64,000 nt of DNA from Lepidostoma basale (taxonomy: Eukaryota > Arthropoda > Insecta > Trichoptera > Lepidostomatidae): positions 124,001 through 188,000 of the forward strand of contig JAHDVF020001036.1 of the NCBI GenBank assembly GCA_022606425.2. Reading direction: 5' to 3'. The stretch's first letter is position 1; each line of letters opens with the position of its first letter. The notes under the pieces are model-generated. The model made no database searches. It worked only from the letters and a program-made list of their open reading frames with translations, and was not told the DNA's origin. Shown in pieces: positions 31,433-41,410 of the stretch. A program made the translations under genes and the position numbers.

Positions 31433-31671
31433 TTTAAAAAAAAATAGTGTGTCGTTTAATATCCTTCAGGTAACATAATATAAAACTATTGTTCAAGTAT
31501 TAGTGTACTGTAAATGTTTTTTTTTACATAATTATTTGATTTTGATTTTACTATCGATATTTAAAAAAAGTAAATATTTATTTTTTAAACAATATTTTAT
31601 ACTTTGTAAAACAACACTTTATTAAAAAATAAACAAATAAAATTGAAAATTTAATATTAACACAAACATGT

Positions 31672-32008
31672 TACGGGACATTAAAAATAAAAGCACTGAG
31701 AATAATGTGTGGAAAACAATGAATGATAGAATACCTATTGAGGAAGTAATAAAGAAATGTTGGGCGGATGAATGCGTCCTACATAAAATTATTAAATGCT
31801 CACTAAGATGGTTTGGACATATGGAACGAATAGGTGAGTGAAGAATGGTAAAAGATTAATCAAATACTAGAATGCGGCCACATTCGAAGTCGAAAAAATC
31901 GACGAGCGTACATTTTACGATGTATAAAAGTACAGGAATCCAGATAGGTATGTCCAGACAGATAGTATGGTGGTCTCTCTGCCTACGGCGAGATGGTTAG
32001 GTTAGGTT
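31672..32008 (+). pseudogene. LINE-A fragment with TTAGG-like tail
   Basis: Reads RIMCGK, DRIPIEEVI, SLRWFGHMER, then an internal deletion, then RRAYILRCIK-like codons and the terminus. The tail is GGTTAGGTTAGGTTAG, that is TTAGG rather than TTAG units. Confidence 0.7.
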
Positions 32009-32071
32009 AGTTTATTGCGTTTAAATATAAAAACAATACTATATTCGTTTATATTATAATAGGTTCGTATA

Positions 32072-32868
32072 CATATATATACATATCATAATAGAGTTCT
32101 GGTCCCAACCCTAATGTATGGAAGCGAAGCATGGAACTGGCAGAAGAAGGATGAAAGTAGAATAAATGCGTTAGAGATGAGGTCCCTAAGACGTATGTGT
32201 GGTAGAACGATATACGACAGAATCTCAAATGCTGATATAAGAAAGGAATGTAGAGTGGAAGAAGGTATTATGAATAAAATTATGAAAGGATCGCTGCGAT
32301 GGTTCGGACATATGGAACGCATGGATGGAGAAAGAATGGTTAAGAAAGTATACGTTAATGATGTAAATGGGGTACAAAGTCGAAGCAGACCGAGGAAAAC
32401 ATGGCATGACCAAATTAATCAAATTTTAAAGGTTAGTCATATTAGAAGTCGGAGGAATCGACGTGCGTGTATGACTCGATGTATGAATGTGGAGGAAGCT
32501 AGAGAGGTTTGTCAGGATAGAGTCGTGTGGCGGTCCATTCTCTCTGCCTACCCCTGCGGGGAAACGGCGTGATGGTTCGTTGTTACTGTTGATCGCTGCG
32601 ATGGTTCGGACATATGGAACGCATGGATGGAGAAAGAATGGTTAAGAAAGTATACGTTAATGATGTGAATGGAGTACGGAGTCGAGGCAGACCGTGGAAA
32701 ACATGGCATGACCAAATTAATCAAATTTTAAAGGTTGGTCGTGTCAGAAGTCGGAGTTAGTGTTTGAATGTGGAGGAAGCTAGAGAGGTTTGTCAGGATA
32801 GAGTAGTGTGGCGGTCCATTCATTCTCCGGGGAAACGGCGTGATGGTTTGTTGTTGTTGTTGTTGCAG
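32072..32868 (+). mobile_element. LINE-A partial tandem: two 3' ends in a row
   Basis: The first unit to about 32590 ends GATGGTTCGTTGTTACTGTTG. The second starts at ATCGCTGCGATGGTTCGG and ends (TTG)n at 32868. AGGTTCGTATA at 32061-32071 and again just after the tail (about 32867-32877) may be the TSD of the whole array. Confidence 0.7.
32114..32572 (+). CDS. LINE-A C-terminal domain, open
   Basis: 152 uninterrupted codons from MYGSEAWNWQKKDESR through MCGRTIYDRISNADIRKE, SLRWFGHMERMDGE, SRPRKTWHDQINQIL and RRACMTRCMNVEEAREVC to AYPCGETA*. It supplies the codons, including TGG, that are mutated in the 18.6-kb copy. RT catalytic motifs lie upstream and are absent. Confidence 0.8.
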   Translation: MYGSEAWNWQKKDESRINALEMRSLRRMCGRTIYDRISNADIRKECRVEEGIMNKIMKGSLRWFGHMERMDGERMVKKVYVNDVNGVQSRSRPRKTWHDQINQILKVSHIRSRRNRRACMTRCMNVEEAREVCQDRVVWRSILSAYPCGETA

Positions 32869-32878
32869 GTTCGTATAT

Positions 32879-33261
32879 TCTAATTTTTCTTTTTAATTTG
32901 GTTATGTTTTATTGATTTTTATTGTTTTAACAATGGATATATTACAATGTTCATACAACAAAAAACCGCATTTGATTAAGACAAATAACCTGTAATTCAG
33001 ATTTCATTATGAACCACAATGCACTTGAATGTCACAACTGCATTTCAAAGCAGCTTGATCTAACCCATTAATAGCAGTGTCTAATCTAGGAACATAATCT
33101 TTAAGCCGTTTTGTATTTGATTACTCATTGTGTTGTATAAAAGGGGCAAGTTAGTATGAGCAGGTGGTAGTGGGAAGCTTAAGTCATAATAGATAGTTGA
33201 GTGCTTATCAAATCATTACATCTACGGTAACTGTCAGCAATGTATTTATAAACATTCGTAA
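32879..33261. other. Single-copy stretch with a TATA-like motif
   Basis: GTATAAAAGGGGCAAG at 33135-33150 has the look of an insect core promoter, but no initiator at the right distance and no downstream frame were found. Confidence 0.3.
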
Positions 33262-33298
33262 TTAATTTATACTTAGGAAATTGAAAATAACTTTGTTT

Positions 33299-33672
33299 AA
33301 ATCAAATCAAATCAAATCAGTTTATTTCATCAACAGACATTACAAAATTTATTTTTAAGGCATCTATTGAGAACATGTAAAATAATATATTATTTATAGT
33401 ATACTCGTACTACCAGAAACGCATAAGAGATGGTTCAACATTAGGAAGACAGGATACTCTCCAGAATTATGAGAATAATTTCAGATCATCGGCAAATAAA
33501 AGAAACCACGAGAAGTTTATCACCTTCGCAATATCATTTATGAAGATGGTGAAGAGGAGTGGCCCTATGTTAGAACCTTGTGGCACCCCTGAATTTACAA
33601 GAAAAGGTTCCGATTGAAAAATTCCGTATGAGACGTATTGTTTTCTCCCCTCAAGGTAACTAATGAAATAAA
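33299..33672 (-). pseudogene. LINE-J RT core fused to its 3' UTR
   Basis: Minus: FISYLEGRKQYVSYG, SGVPQGSNIGPLLFTIFIND, FLLFADDLKLF (RT catalytic box, FADD form), then a jump into the LINE-J 3' UTR and the (TTGAT)n tail at 33299. The C-terminal part seen at 48.5 kb is deleted. Inserted beside an Hh5 outer arm (33262-33298). The motif set fits the Jockey group. Confidence 0.8.
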
Positions 33673-34234
33673 CCTTTCCCTTACGGTGCTAAAATAAAAA
33701 CGCGCGTTTCTGTGTTGGGTAGTCAGTACCCAATCAAAAATTAGCGATTTTAAATCGGAAAAATAACAACATTCATAACTAATCCCTTTAATTAATTATA
33801 ATTGAAGTCGAAAATTATAATAATTGAGATTTATTTGCTAAAAACATAAAAAAAAACCTTCTGGCAACGCTCACGGGACGGGCATAGGTAGTGGTTGCCA
33901 GCCCGAGAGCTACTGCCGGGCAGTGAGAACATTTAGCACCTCGCGCTTCCACACTTCACTTTGGAAGCGCGATAGTAAGTATGCGAGAGTGAGATGCGAG
34001 TATAGTGTCGCGCACTCAGCGCTACGAATTTCGTTTCCGATATCACAAAGTATCTCGGATGTACCCGATAAATTTTGATTATTATTAATATATTTTTTTT
34101 AATCAATGCGTAAATATATTATGGAGGAATACCTAAAATCTTAACCTTGTATTTATTATATTTATAAATATATTGACGGTTATTAGAAGCAACGTGTATA
34201 AAATACCCATCATGGGGAAGGGAGGGTTAATCCA
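33673..34234. other. No recognised gene; GC-richer centre
   Basis: 33860-34040 (GCTCACGGGACGGGCATAGG; GCGCGATAGTAAGTATGCG) is single-copy here and has no usable frame. Confidence 0.4.
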
Positions 34235-34300
34235 CACATTATTAAAAGAACACGACATGTTTCGGAGGATACATCCATCTTCACACAAATAAGCTTTCAC
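34235..34300 (-). mobile_element. Hh5 half
   Basis: Minus core at 34254-34284: GTGAAGA (position 3 changed), GAAAC, ATGTC. Confidence 0.55.
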
Positions 34301-34437
34301 CAAACATACTAATTTTTCTGAGATGGCTAACCACTGACCATAGTTTCGATAAAAATGACACAATATTTCAAGACACAATTAACAATAGCAATAGATTAAA
34401 CAAAATTAAAAATTTAGAAATCCTCAAGTCGGTGAAA

Positions 34438-34738
34438 TTGGATGAATCATCAAGATGGTTTGGACACATGGAAAGAATGAATGAAAAATGAATGATAAAA
34501 AAAGTACACGCTAACGATGTAAATGTAACTAGAAAATGAGGAAAACCGAGGATTACGTGGCATGATAAAATAAATCCAATATTGAATGTCGGCCACGTGA
34601 GAAATAGACGTGCGCGCGTGACACGATGTACAAATGTTGAGGAAGCGAGAAAAGTAAATCAGGATAGAAAATTGTGGCGGTTCGTTATTTTTACACACCC
34701 CTTCGAGAAGATGTGGTGTGTCATGGTTAGCTCGTGAG
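34438..34738 (+). pseudogene. LINE-A fragment
   Basis: RWFGHMERMNE.., HVNDVNVT, RARVTRCTNVEEAR with several stops. The end is worn (GATGTGGTGTGTCATGG). Confidence 0.7.
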
Positions 34739-34794
34739 TAAAATTTTAAGTTCATTTACAGAGTTATAAAAAGAGACGTTACTATGAAGACTAG

Positions 34795-35540
34795 GACTTG
34801 GACTTGGATCTTCTGGCTTACAGAGGTTCAGCTCTAATGGCTTTTCCTCTTACGTCTGTAGGAAACATTGTTGGAATGTGATTTGCTAGTTCTTTTATGA
34901 TGGGGCTAAATGTATGTCCCGGAGTGTCCCTCCGAAAGAGGGCGAGAGGAGATTTAGGGTTTATGATAAAATCTTACATTCTTGTCAAGAAATGGAAGAC
35001 CAGTTAGGGTTAGAATTGTATTTATAAAAAAAATCTGTTCCCGAGGGGAAGATAAGATGAGCAGTGCCTGGTTGGAGTTATGGTAGGAGATAGCATCCTT
35101 CGTGAGACCATTTTGTTTAGCGGAGTACGTAGTGGGCAGTGGCGGTACTCCCATAGAAGCCCAGAAGTCCGGCTTGCGTAAGAAATTTTGAATCAAAACC
35201 TCTTCTGGCTTACAGAGGTTCAGCTCTTGTGGCTATTACTCTTACGTCTGATGGGAACATTGTTGGAAGGTGATTTGGTGGGTTGTTGGTTTTTGCGGGG
35301 GCATAATTACTTAGATTTGGGGGTTTTGATTCAAAATTTCTTACGCAAGCCGGGCTTCTGGGCTTCTATGGGAGTATCGCCACTGAGTGGGCTATCGGGG
35401 AGGATTTTATTTTATCCGCATTGATTGCGGGGGGGGGTAAAGGACTGAATGATAGTGGATAACTTGGTGGTGAAGGGTCATTATTGATAAGGAAGATGGT
35501 TATAATTTAGATCGTGGTCTGGAAATGAAAGAGATAAAGT
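34795..35540 (-). pseudogene. Decayed coding element of unknown type
   Basis: Minus frames: proline-rich PSYPLSFSPLPPPAINAD (about 35400-35470), then TTYSAKQNGLTKDAISYHN, ILTLTGLPFLDKNVRFYHK*, a frame change, then LFRRDTPGHTFSPIIKELAN and TMFPTDVRGKAIRAEPL*. A MITE at 35137-35385 splits it. The last block is also present, mutated, inside that MITE and its relative at 57.3 kb, so this may be remains of their larger parent element. I do not recognise the protein; LPFLD loosely recalls Penelope-type RT, too weak to claim. Confidence 0.45.
35137..35385. mobile_element. MITE, hAT-like ends, copy 1
   Basis: About 64-bp terminal inverted repeats (CAGTGGCGGTACTCCCATAG; inverse ending CGCCACTG), flanked by AGTGGGC at both sides. 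Interior encodes NHLPTMFPSDVR..RAEPL* on minus, matching the parent-like element around it. Confidence 0.75.
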
Positions 35541-35547
35541 TGGAGTC

Positions 35548-36040
35548 TTCTTCTCTGGTTTCAATCCTGGGATTGGTTTGCAGCAATTTCCTCCATTATT
35601 CTCTTCCATTTTTCCCTGTCTTGTGCGGCTCTTTTGAGATCTGCATATGATGAGCAGCGTACGTCCACCAACAGGTCCTCCAGGTACTCTCGGCGTGGGC
35701 GTCCCCTAGAGTTTGTCCCCTCGATCATACCCTCCATTATGGCATGCAAGAGACCTTCTTGACGTATTACATGGCCGATCCATCTTGCACGCCTTTCGGA
35801 CAAGGTCCTGAGCAGGTGCCTTCCTCCTTCGATTCCTTGAAGAACTTCCTCATTCGTGATGTGGTCTCTCCAGGAAATTCCAAAGAGTCTTCTATAGGAC
35901 CACATCTCAAAAGCCTCTAGTCTCCGCTTATCCCTTTCGGATAGGCACCATGTCTCGCAGCCGTACATCAAGACACTCCATAAATAGGTCTTGATGAGGA
36001 GTATTCTCAGTTTTAGGTCTATATTATTTGATTCTATTTG
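35548..36040 (-). CDS. LINE-H C-terminal fragment
   Basis: Enters at LKLRILLIKTY near 36030, then LMYGCETWCLSERDKRRLEA, SYRRLFGISWRDHITNEEVL, RRARWIGHVIRQEG, RGRPRREYLEDLLVDV and REKWKRIMEEIAANQSQD* at 35561. No frame break. Connection and C-terminal regions only; the catalytic domain is missing. GAAGAAGA follows the stop. Confidence 0.8.
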
Positions 36041-36102
36041 TTGGAGTAGTGCAAGGAATAATAGTAATATTAATTAAGTTGGAGTAGTGCAAGGAATAAT
36101 AG
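36041..36102 (+). repeat. 24-bp direct repeat
   Basis: TTGGAGTAGTGCAAGG.. at 36041-36064 and 36079-36102, identical, with 14 bp between. Adjacent to the 5' edge of LINE-H; could be a local slippage or part of its integration. Confidence 0.7.
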
Positions 36103-36459
36103 AGCTAAGAATGTATAGTACAATGTATAGAATTTAAAAATGAGTGTCTATTGTTTAAATGAATACTACTAGCGCATATTTCACGCGTAACCTAAGCGTT
36201 TATTTGTCGTTATTGCTCCTAATGACACGACTACAGTGATCGTCTTACCCATCGCACCCACTGCAGATATAATCGACGACAACAAACCCGACCGATACAT
36301 AATATTACAATTTTATGCCACATACAAGCATGCGGGTTTCGGGTAAAGCTGGCGAGAAAGAATGGCGGGATAACAGAGAGGTGAAAATAATAAAATACAT
36401 TATTGTTTTAAAAAAATTCTTTCTCGAATAATGATATCAAACAGACATGTTTTCATTCA
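36103..36459. other. No recognised gene
   Basis: Single-copy in the window, no coding signal. Confidence 0.4.
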
Positions 36460-36965
36460 TAATGAATATGATTGAAAATTTCTGTTTTCTGGAAGTTTTA
36501 TTATAATTTGTGGGAATGACATTTTCGCATTTCTAAAGCATTATCAAATATTGATGGTTGAAGTATTAGTTTTTTAATTTATAATAGTTAACATGATTGT
36601 TTAATGGTTTTACTTGGATTATTTTTATTTAAATAGTAGTGACAAATTTGTTTCTTTTTACGGAGGCATTGACGAACTGAGAACTCAAACGCAGTTTGAG
36701 AATGCCCTCTGCCTGTAAGGCGAAACAAATAATACTATTTATATAATTTATTATATAAATTAAACAATCGTGTTAACTATTATAAATTCATTATCAAATA
36801 TCTATTTGTTAATGCTTTAGAAAGGCGAAACATGACACTCCAAAAATTATAATAAAACTTCTAGAAATATGACGTTTTCATTAGTGTTAATTATTTAATA
36901 TGGAGTTTTACGTCATTGTTCAAGAAATAATAAGTAAATTTCGCTTCACATTACATGATGTATAG
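36460..36965. mobile_element. Hh1 foldback containing a second foldback
   Basis: Hh1 arms outside, cores at 36518-36547 (minus) and 36806-36836 (plus; TTGTTAA, GTC mutated to GAC). Between them, 36567-36793 is another inverted-repeat element. Confidence 0.65.
36567..36793. mobile_element. Unnamed foldback nested in Hh1
   Basis: Terminal repeats TTTATAATAGTTAACATG and the inverse near 36765-36790. Interior has GCCTGTAAGGCGAAAC, a stem plus GAAAC like the 3' half of a hammerhead, but no CUGANGA box was found. Confidence 0.55.
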
Positions 36966-37302
36966 GTTAATTGAAGGCTTTAAACTAAAAACAAAAACTG
37001 TTTATTGAAACAGGTATTATGTAGCACGCTTGGCATTTTTAGGGTGAAGTTGGAACTACACTATATTAATCAAACACTATGCACCTTTGCACTGTTATTG
37101 GCCTATATATTTAACACCAATTGGGATCAAAAACTACATTTCCATTTTTATCAAAAATAATCATCAAGGATGAGAGGTTATTATCAAATCCTAATAAATT
37201 TGACATCGCATACATTTATATCAATGATCAACTGATATAAACTGCTCATATCTTAAAGCCTTCTAAAGGAAAATAAACTTGAAAGCTGTTTTTGCTAAAT
37301 TA
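36966..37302. other. Repeat relative of the 22.6-kb direct repeats
   Basis: 37045-37135 matches, with gaps, GGGTGA..ACCAATTGGGTTCAAAAAC of the 22.6-kb repeat. Otherwise no feature. Confidence 0.45.
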
Positions 37303-37530
37303 TCGTTTCTTGGACAATGATGTAAAACTCCATATTAAATAATTAATACGAATGAAAACGTCAGTATTCTAGAAGTTTAATTATATTTTATGGCAATGAC
37401 ATGTTTCGCCCTTCTAAGGTATTAATAAGACATTCAATAATTTCTTAGAAGGGCGAAACATGTCATTCCCATAAAACATAATAAAACTTCTAGAAAACTG
37501 ACGTTTTCATTCGTATTAATTATTAAATAT
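37303..37530. mobile_element. Hh1 foldback, well preserved arms
   Basis: Cores on minus (37398-37428) and plus (37434-37464) both keep GAAACATGTC and the GCCC/GGGC stem; the TTGATAA box has diverged (TTATTAA, TCAATAA). Confidence 0.75.
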
Positions 37531-38089
37531 TTTTGCTGTAACAGTACCAAAGTTTGATATCTTTTGTGTCTATAACAAATTATAGAATAAAAGTTTACAT
37601 AGTTTTTAAAAACGTTACAAAAATTATAATGCATTTCAATAAGACAGAAAGCTTTAAGCATAATGCCTATTTTATACAAGACTATCCATACAACAGATTT
37701 TCACAATTGCTCAAAAACCTGATGTTATCGAATGGAAAATATTACGGATGAAATGCTTGAATACAAATAGTACTTTCTGAAAAGAATGTCTACTATCCGT
37801 AAGCATATGGACCACATTCGTTACCACATGTCGATATAAGATCACTCCTTCATAGATAACATCGAATACCAAGTTTCGTAAATATATTTAATCGCGTGTT
37901 TGTACGCCTACATGTCACATGTTCGTACCAACTATAGAAAATAAAAATATGTTAATAGTGTAATGGGTTTGTGGTTATGAAAAACCTTATGTGGAAATTT
38001 CCATAAAGGGAATAAAACATTCAAATTTATTTTAATTAAATTAATATTCAATATACGCTAAATACTCCCCCGATTAATAGTTTTTAGCT
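37531..38089. other. No recognised gene
   Basis: AT-rich, opposite-strand short frames only. Confidence 0.4.
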
Positions 38090-38150
38090 ATTATATTGAT
38101 TCTCCTGACATGTGATAGGCAGCTAATTTATGGCCATTTTAGTAATTTAT
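38090..38150 (-). mobile_element. SINE-T body fragment
   Basis: TTGATTCTCCTGACATGTGA and GGCAGCTAATTTATGGCC are the SINE-T body on minus. Confidence 0.55.
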
Positions 38151-38282
38151 AAAAACGGAGGTTGTGCAACGGATGTTGTTCACAGAATAAGAGTGGGGGT
38201 ATAAAACTTAAATTTATATCTATGACAGGAGTATGACCCAAAAAGGTCTGTAAAACTAAAAGGAAAAGTATACCAGACTATT

Positions 38283-38790
38283 TGCGACCTTCGTGGCCGA
38301 GTGGTAAGTGCATTGACTGCCACCCCGAAAGTTCCGGGTTCGATTCCCGGCGAGGGCAGTGTGATTGTCACACTGTCTTTGGTCTGGTGTAGAATCCATG
38401 TGACAATAAAATGGCGATAGATAATCTACCTATTACATGTCACGAGATTTATGTGTTGTATATTATGCTTATTTATTTATTCAATAAAGTACAGCGGAGC
38501 ATAGAAGTGAGATTGAGTAGATTAAATCTGGTCTGTCACCCCCTTGTTGTTGCCGCATTTAAATGCAAGTCCCGGATGGACTGGGGACAGGCCCAGGGAG
38601 TGTACGAGCGAGGCTGATAAAAGGGCACCGCTACGCCAGCCTCGGGTATGTGGCGGGAACTTCTATGTTACTTTAAAAAAAAATGTCACGAGAATCACTA
38701 TGATAGCTATAATACCCTTTACATCGATTCGGCTCATGCTGTCATGATGGAAAGAGCGATTCAACTAAATAATAATAACAATATAATATT
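38283..38790 (+). mobile_element. SINE-T, near-complete, interrupted by a poly(A) retroposon
   Basis: Head at 38283 with A box TGGCCGAGTGGTAAG and B box GGTTCGATTCC, then GTGTGATTGTCACACTG, the body to 38447 and, after a 235-bp insertion, ATCACTATGATAGC, CATCGATTCGGCTC, GAGCGATTCAAC and an (AAT)n-like tail. RNA polymerase III promoter boxes are intact. Confidence 0.85.
38448..38682 (+). mobile_element. Poly(A)-tailed retroposon of unknown origin
   Basis: Bounded by the 11-bp TSD ATGTCACGAGA at 38437-38447 and 38683-38693 and ending in nine A. Body is GC-rich (GGACTGGGGACAGGCCCAGG; CGCTACGCCAGCCTCGG). Different machinery from the TTAG-tailed elements. Could be a SINE or a processed transcript; I do not recognise the source. 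Confidence 0.75.
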
Positions 38791-39200
38791 GTCAGACCAG
38801 CAATTATGTACGGCTCCGAGTGTTGGACAACGTACAGCGGCTTCACAAGGCAACTGGAAACGCAGAAATGCGAATGCTTAGGTGGTCCGTTGGGATAGCG
38901 TTGAGAGACAAAATAAAAATTCACGCATTCGGGGTAGTTACTGATATAAATAGTGAGCTAGAAGAAAGGCTGATGAGATGGTACGAGCATATAAAACGGA
39001 GACCACCAGACCACACAGTAAATAGAGTTTTGTCTACGAATCTTCTTCGTCAACCATCCAGAAGAAGACCTAGGAACTCGTGGATGATTCAATGCAATAG
39101 CGTTTTGCAAAGAAATGGCTTACGTGAATGCGATACTCAGAACTGTAAGAAGAAAAGCTTGAAATCGAGAGGAGGCGACCCCAACAGTCAATACAGACAA
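38791..39200 (+). pseudogene. LINE-C C-terminal fragment
   Basis: RPAIMYGSECWTTYSGFTRQ, then after a frame change EMRMLRWSVGIALRDKIKIH, RLMRWYEHIKRR and RRRPRNSWMIQCN. The MLRW..G..RDKI pattern differs from LINE-A and fits another RTE-like lineage. It starts right at the SINE-T tail. Confidence 0.75.
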
Positions 39201-39202
39201 TG

Positions 39203-39285
39203 AGTTGGTTGTCCGAAACACGTCTATGTATTTTTAATTTTTTTAAGGTTAGTGTTGTATTTACAAAGTATATAAAAAAATAAAT
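39203..39285 (+). mobile_element. Hh2 right half, disrupted by LINE-A
   Basis: GTTGTCCGAAACACGTC then ATGTATTTTTAATTTTTTT and ACAAAGTATATAAAA. The CTGAAGA box is missing. Outer arm material reappears at 39700-39780. Confidence 0.6.
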
Positions 39286-39685
39286 GAGATCTTTTAGACG
39301 AATGTGTGAATACTCTGTGTATGATAGAGTGTCGAAAGAAAATATAAGAAGTGAATGCGGTGCGAATGATGGTGTCATGAACAAAATAATGAAAGGATCA
39401 TTAAGATGGTTTGGACATATGGAAAGAATAAATGATGAAAGAATGGTAAAAAAATTATATGTTAATGATGTAAATGGAACCAGAAATAGAGGAAGACCGA
39501 GGAAAACGTGACACGATAAAATAAATCAAATATTGAACGTCGGCCATGTGAGGAGTCAGAGAAATCGACGCGCGTGCATGACACGATGTATGAATGTTGA
39601 GGAATCGAGAGAAATATGTCAGGAAAGAAAAGTGTTGCAGTCCATTCTTTCTGCCTACCCCTTGAATGATGGTTAGTTAGTTAGT
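39286..39685 (+). pseudogene. LINE-A (TTAG-tail subfamily)
   Basis: MRSFRRMCEYSVYDRVSKENI, SLRWFGHMERINDERM, GRPRKT followed by TGA in place of TGG, then RRACMTRCMNVEE and a (TTAG)4 tail after a small deletion near the terminus. Confidence 0.8.
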
Positions 39686-39699
39686 TAGTTATAAAAAAT

Positions 39700-40337
39700 A
39701 AAAAGAGAAATAAAGCATCTACATCACAAAGTATGATGAATATAGAAGAAAAGTAAGTTTTGTTTACAAAGTAAAAAGCATTGTTCAAACCCGTATTTTA
39801 AAAAATTGTAAGAAATGTTAAAAAATATATATTATGTGATAATTTGAATAACGTTTGGAATTACGTCAAAGAAAATACTCGTATAGTTGTTTCAAAAGCA
39901 GTTTGCAATATTTTAAAGTAAAAAGCTTATGTAAACGAGAAATAAATAAAAAAATGCAGAATTAAATGTCATCTCTTCTTGTTTATTGCGAAATGTAGTA
40001 AAATTGTTTTCAAGTATTATATCTTCTAGTATACTCATGGCCACAACACAATGTTTTGATATACAACAAGTCAGTTATTCGGCCATTGAAAGAGCACATC
40101 AATGATTGATACAGTCGTTAGTTAAAACATCGCCGTTCCATTAGCTCGAGCCGTAATGTTCACCTGCGAGAGGAATCATCATTAAGGCTAAGTTTGGGAG
40201 CATTCATACACATGTACCAGCCTAACAACATTAAGATTTACTTTGAGATCTCTATAATGAATGTGTTTTAATCGTGAAGTGGATGCTGTGGATATGAGAT
40301 TCAAATATAATACATTGTATAAGAAAAATCATTGTAT
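39700..40337. other. No recognised gene
   Basis: Apart from Hh2 outer-arm traces at the start, single-copy AT-rich DNA. Confidence 0.4.
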
Positions 40338-40795
40338 ACGAATCAAATAATATAGACCTAAAACTGAGAATACTCCTCATCAAGACCTATGTATGGAGTA
40401 TCTTGATATACGGCTGCGAGACATGGTGCCTATCCGAGGCTTTTGAGATGTGGTCCTATAGAAGACTATTAGGAATTTCCTGGATAGACCACATTACAAA
40501 TGAGGAGGTTCTCCAAAGAATCGAAGGACGAAGGCACCTGCTCAGGACCTTGTCCGAAAGGCACGCAATATGGATCGGCCATGTAATACGACAAGAAAGC
40601 CTCTTGCATGCCATAATGGAGGGTAAACTCTAGAGGACGCCCACGCTGAGAGTACCTGGAGGACCTGTTGGTGGACGTGCGCTGCTCATCATATGCAGAT
40701 TTCAAAAGAGCCGCACAAGACAGGGAAGAATGGAAGAGAAGAATATAGAGAATTGCTGTAAACCAATCTCAGGATTGAAACCAGAGAGAGAGAGA
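40338..40795 (+). pseudogene. LINE-H second copy
   Basis: LKLRILLIKTYV, LIYGCETWCLS (an eight-codon deletion follows), AFEMWSYRRLLGISWIDH, IWIGHVIRQESLLHAIME, then a frame change. Begins at the same point (GAATCAAATAATATAGACC) as the minus copy at 36.0 kb. Ends CTCAGGATTGAAACCAGAG. Confidence 0.8.
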
Positions 40796-40825
40796 GATGA
40801 GAAAAATCACTGCAAAAAAATTTAC

Positions 40826-40880
40826 CAACTCACTAGCCATCACACCATCTCTCCAAGGGGTAGGTAGAGTGAATCTCTTG
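40826..40880 (-). pseudogene. LINE-A 3' tip
   Basis: AACTCACTAGCCATCACACC and AGGGGTAGGTAGAGTGAA, a worn terminus. Confidence 0.55.
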
Positions 40881-41000
40881 TTACAATATATTTTTTTGAG
40901 ATTATATTTTTGCGTAAATCGTAAAACGAAGTGCTTAATGATATTAAAAGAGCCACTTAGATGTACACTTATCATCGATAACACAAATATTTAGCAAGTC

Positions 41001-41410
41001 ATGCGATTCACCTACCTAGGCGTGGAGATCGGTAGCTACAGTGGCCTATATGACGAAGTGCGAGCACAAACCAACAAAGCGACAGCCGTGGCTGGCTGCT
41101 TGCGCGACACCATATGGAGGAACAAATATACCATATGCTAACCGAAAGTAAAGTCAAGATATATTATACAAGGCATGCGTTCACCCCATCATGACGTATG
41201 GAATAGAGGTCAGAGCCGATACCAATAAAACTAAGAACCTTCTTAGAGTAGCAAAAATGAGAACCCTACGCTCTATCGCAGGCAAAACCCTCAGAGATCG
41301 GATCAGAAATGAAACGATAAGGTCTGTATGTGGTATTGAGGACACAGTAAGATGGGAACATAGTAAGAAGCAGAAGGGGCTTTTGGAGAGACCACGTGGA
41401 CTGAGGTTAT
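41001..41410 (+). pseudogene. LINE-D fragment
   Basis: RFTYLGVEIGSYSGLYDEV, AVAGCLRDTIWRNKY, PIMTYGIEVRADTNKTKN, MRTLRSIAGKTLRDRIRNET and CGIEDTVRW. One or two frame shifts; 3' end missing. Confidence 0.8.

Noticed and set aside
33135..33150. Promoter GTATAAAAGGGGCAAG
   Set aside because: No initiator at the right distance and no downstream transcript evidence; left as a remark only.
34954..35196. Penelope-type reverse transcriptase based on LPFLD
   Set aside because: A single five-residue match without the other RT or GIY-YIG motifs; kept as unknown.
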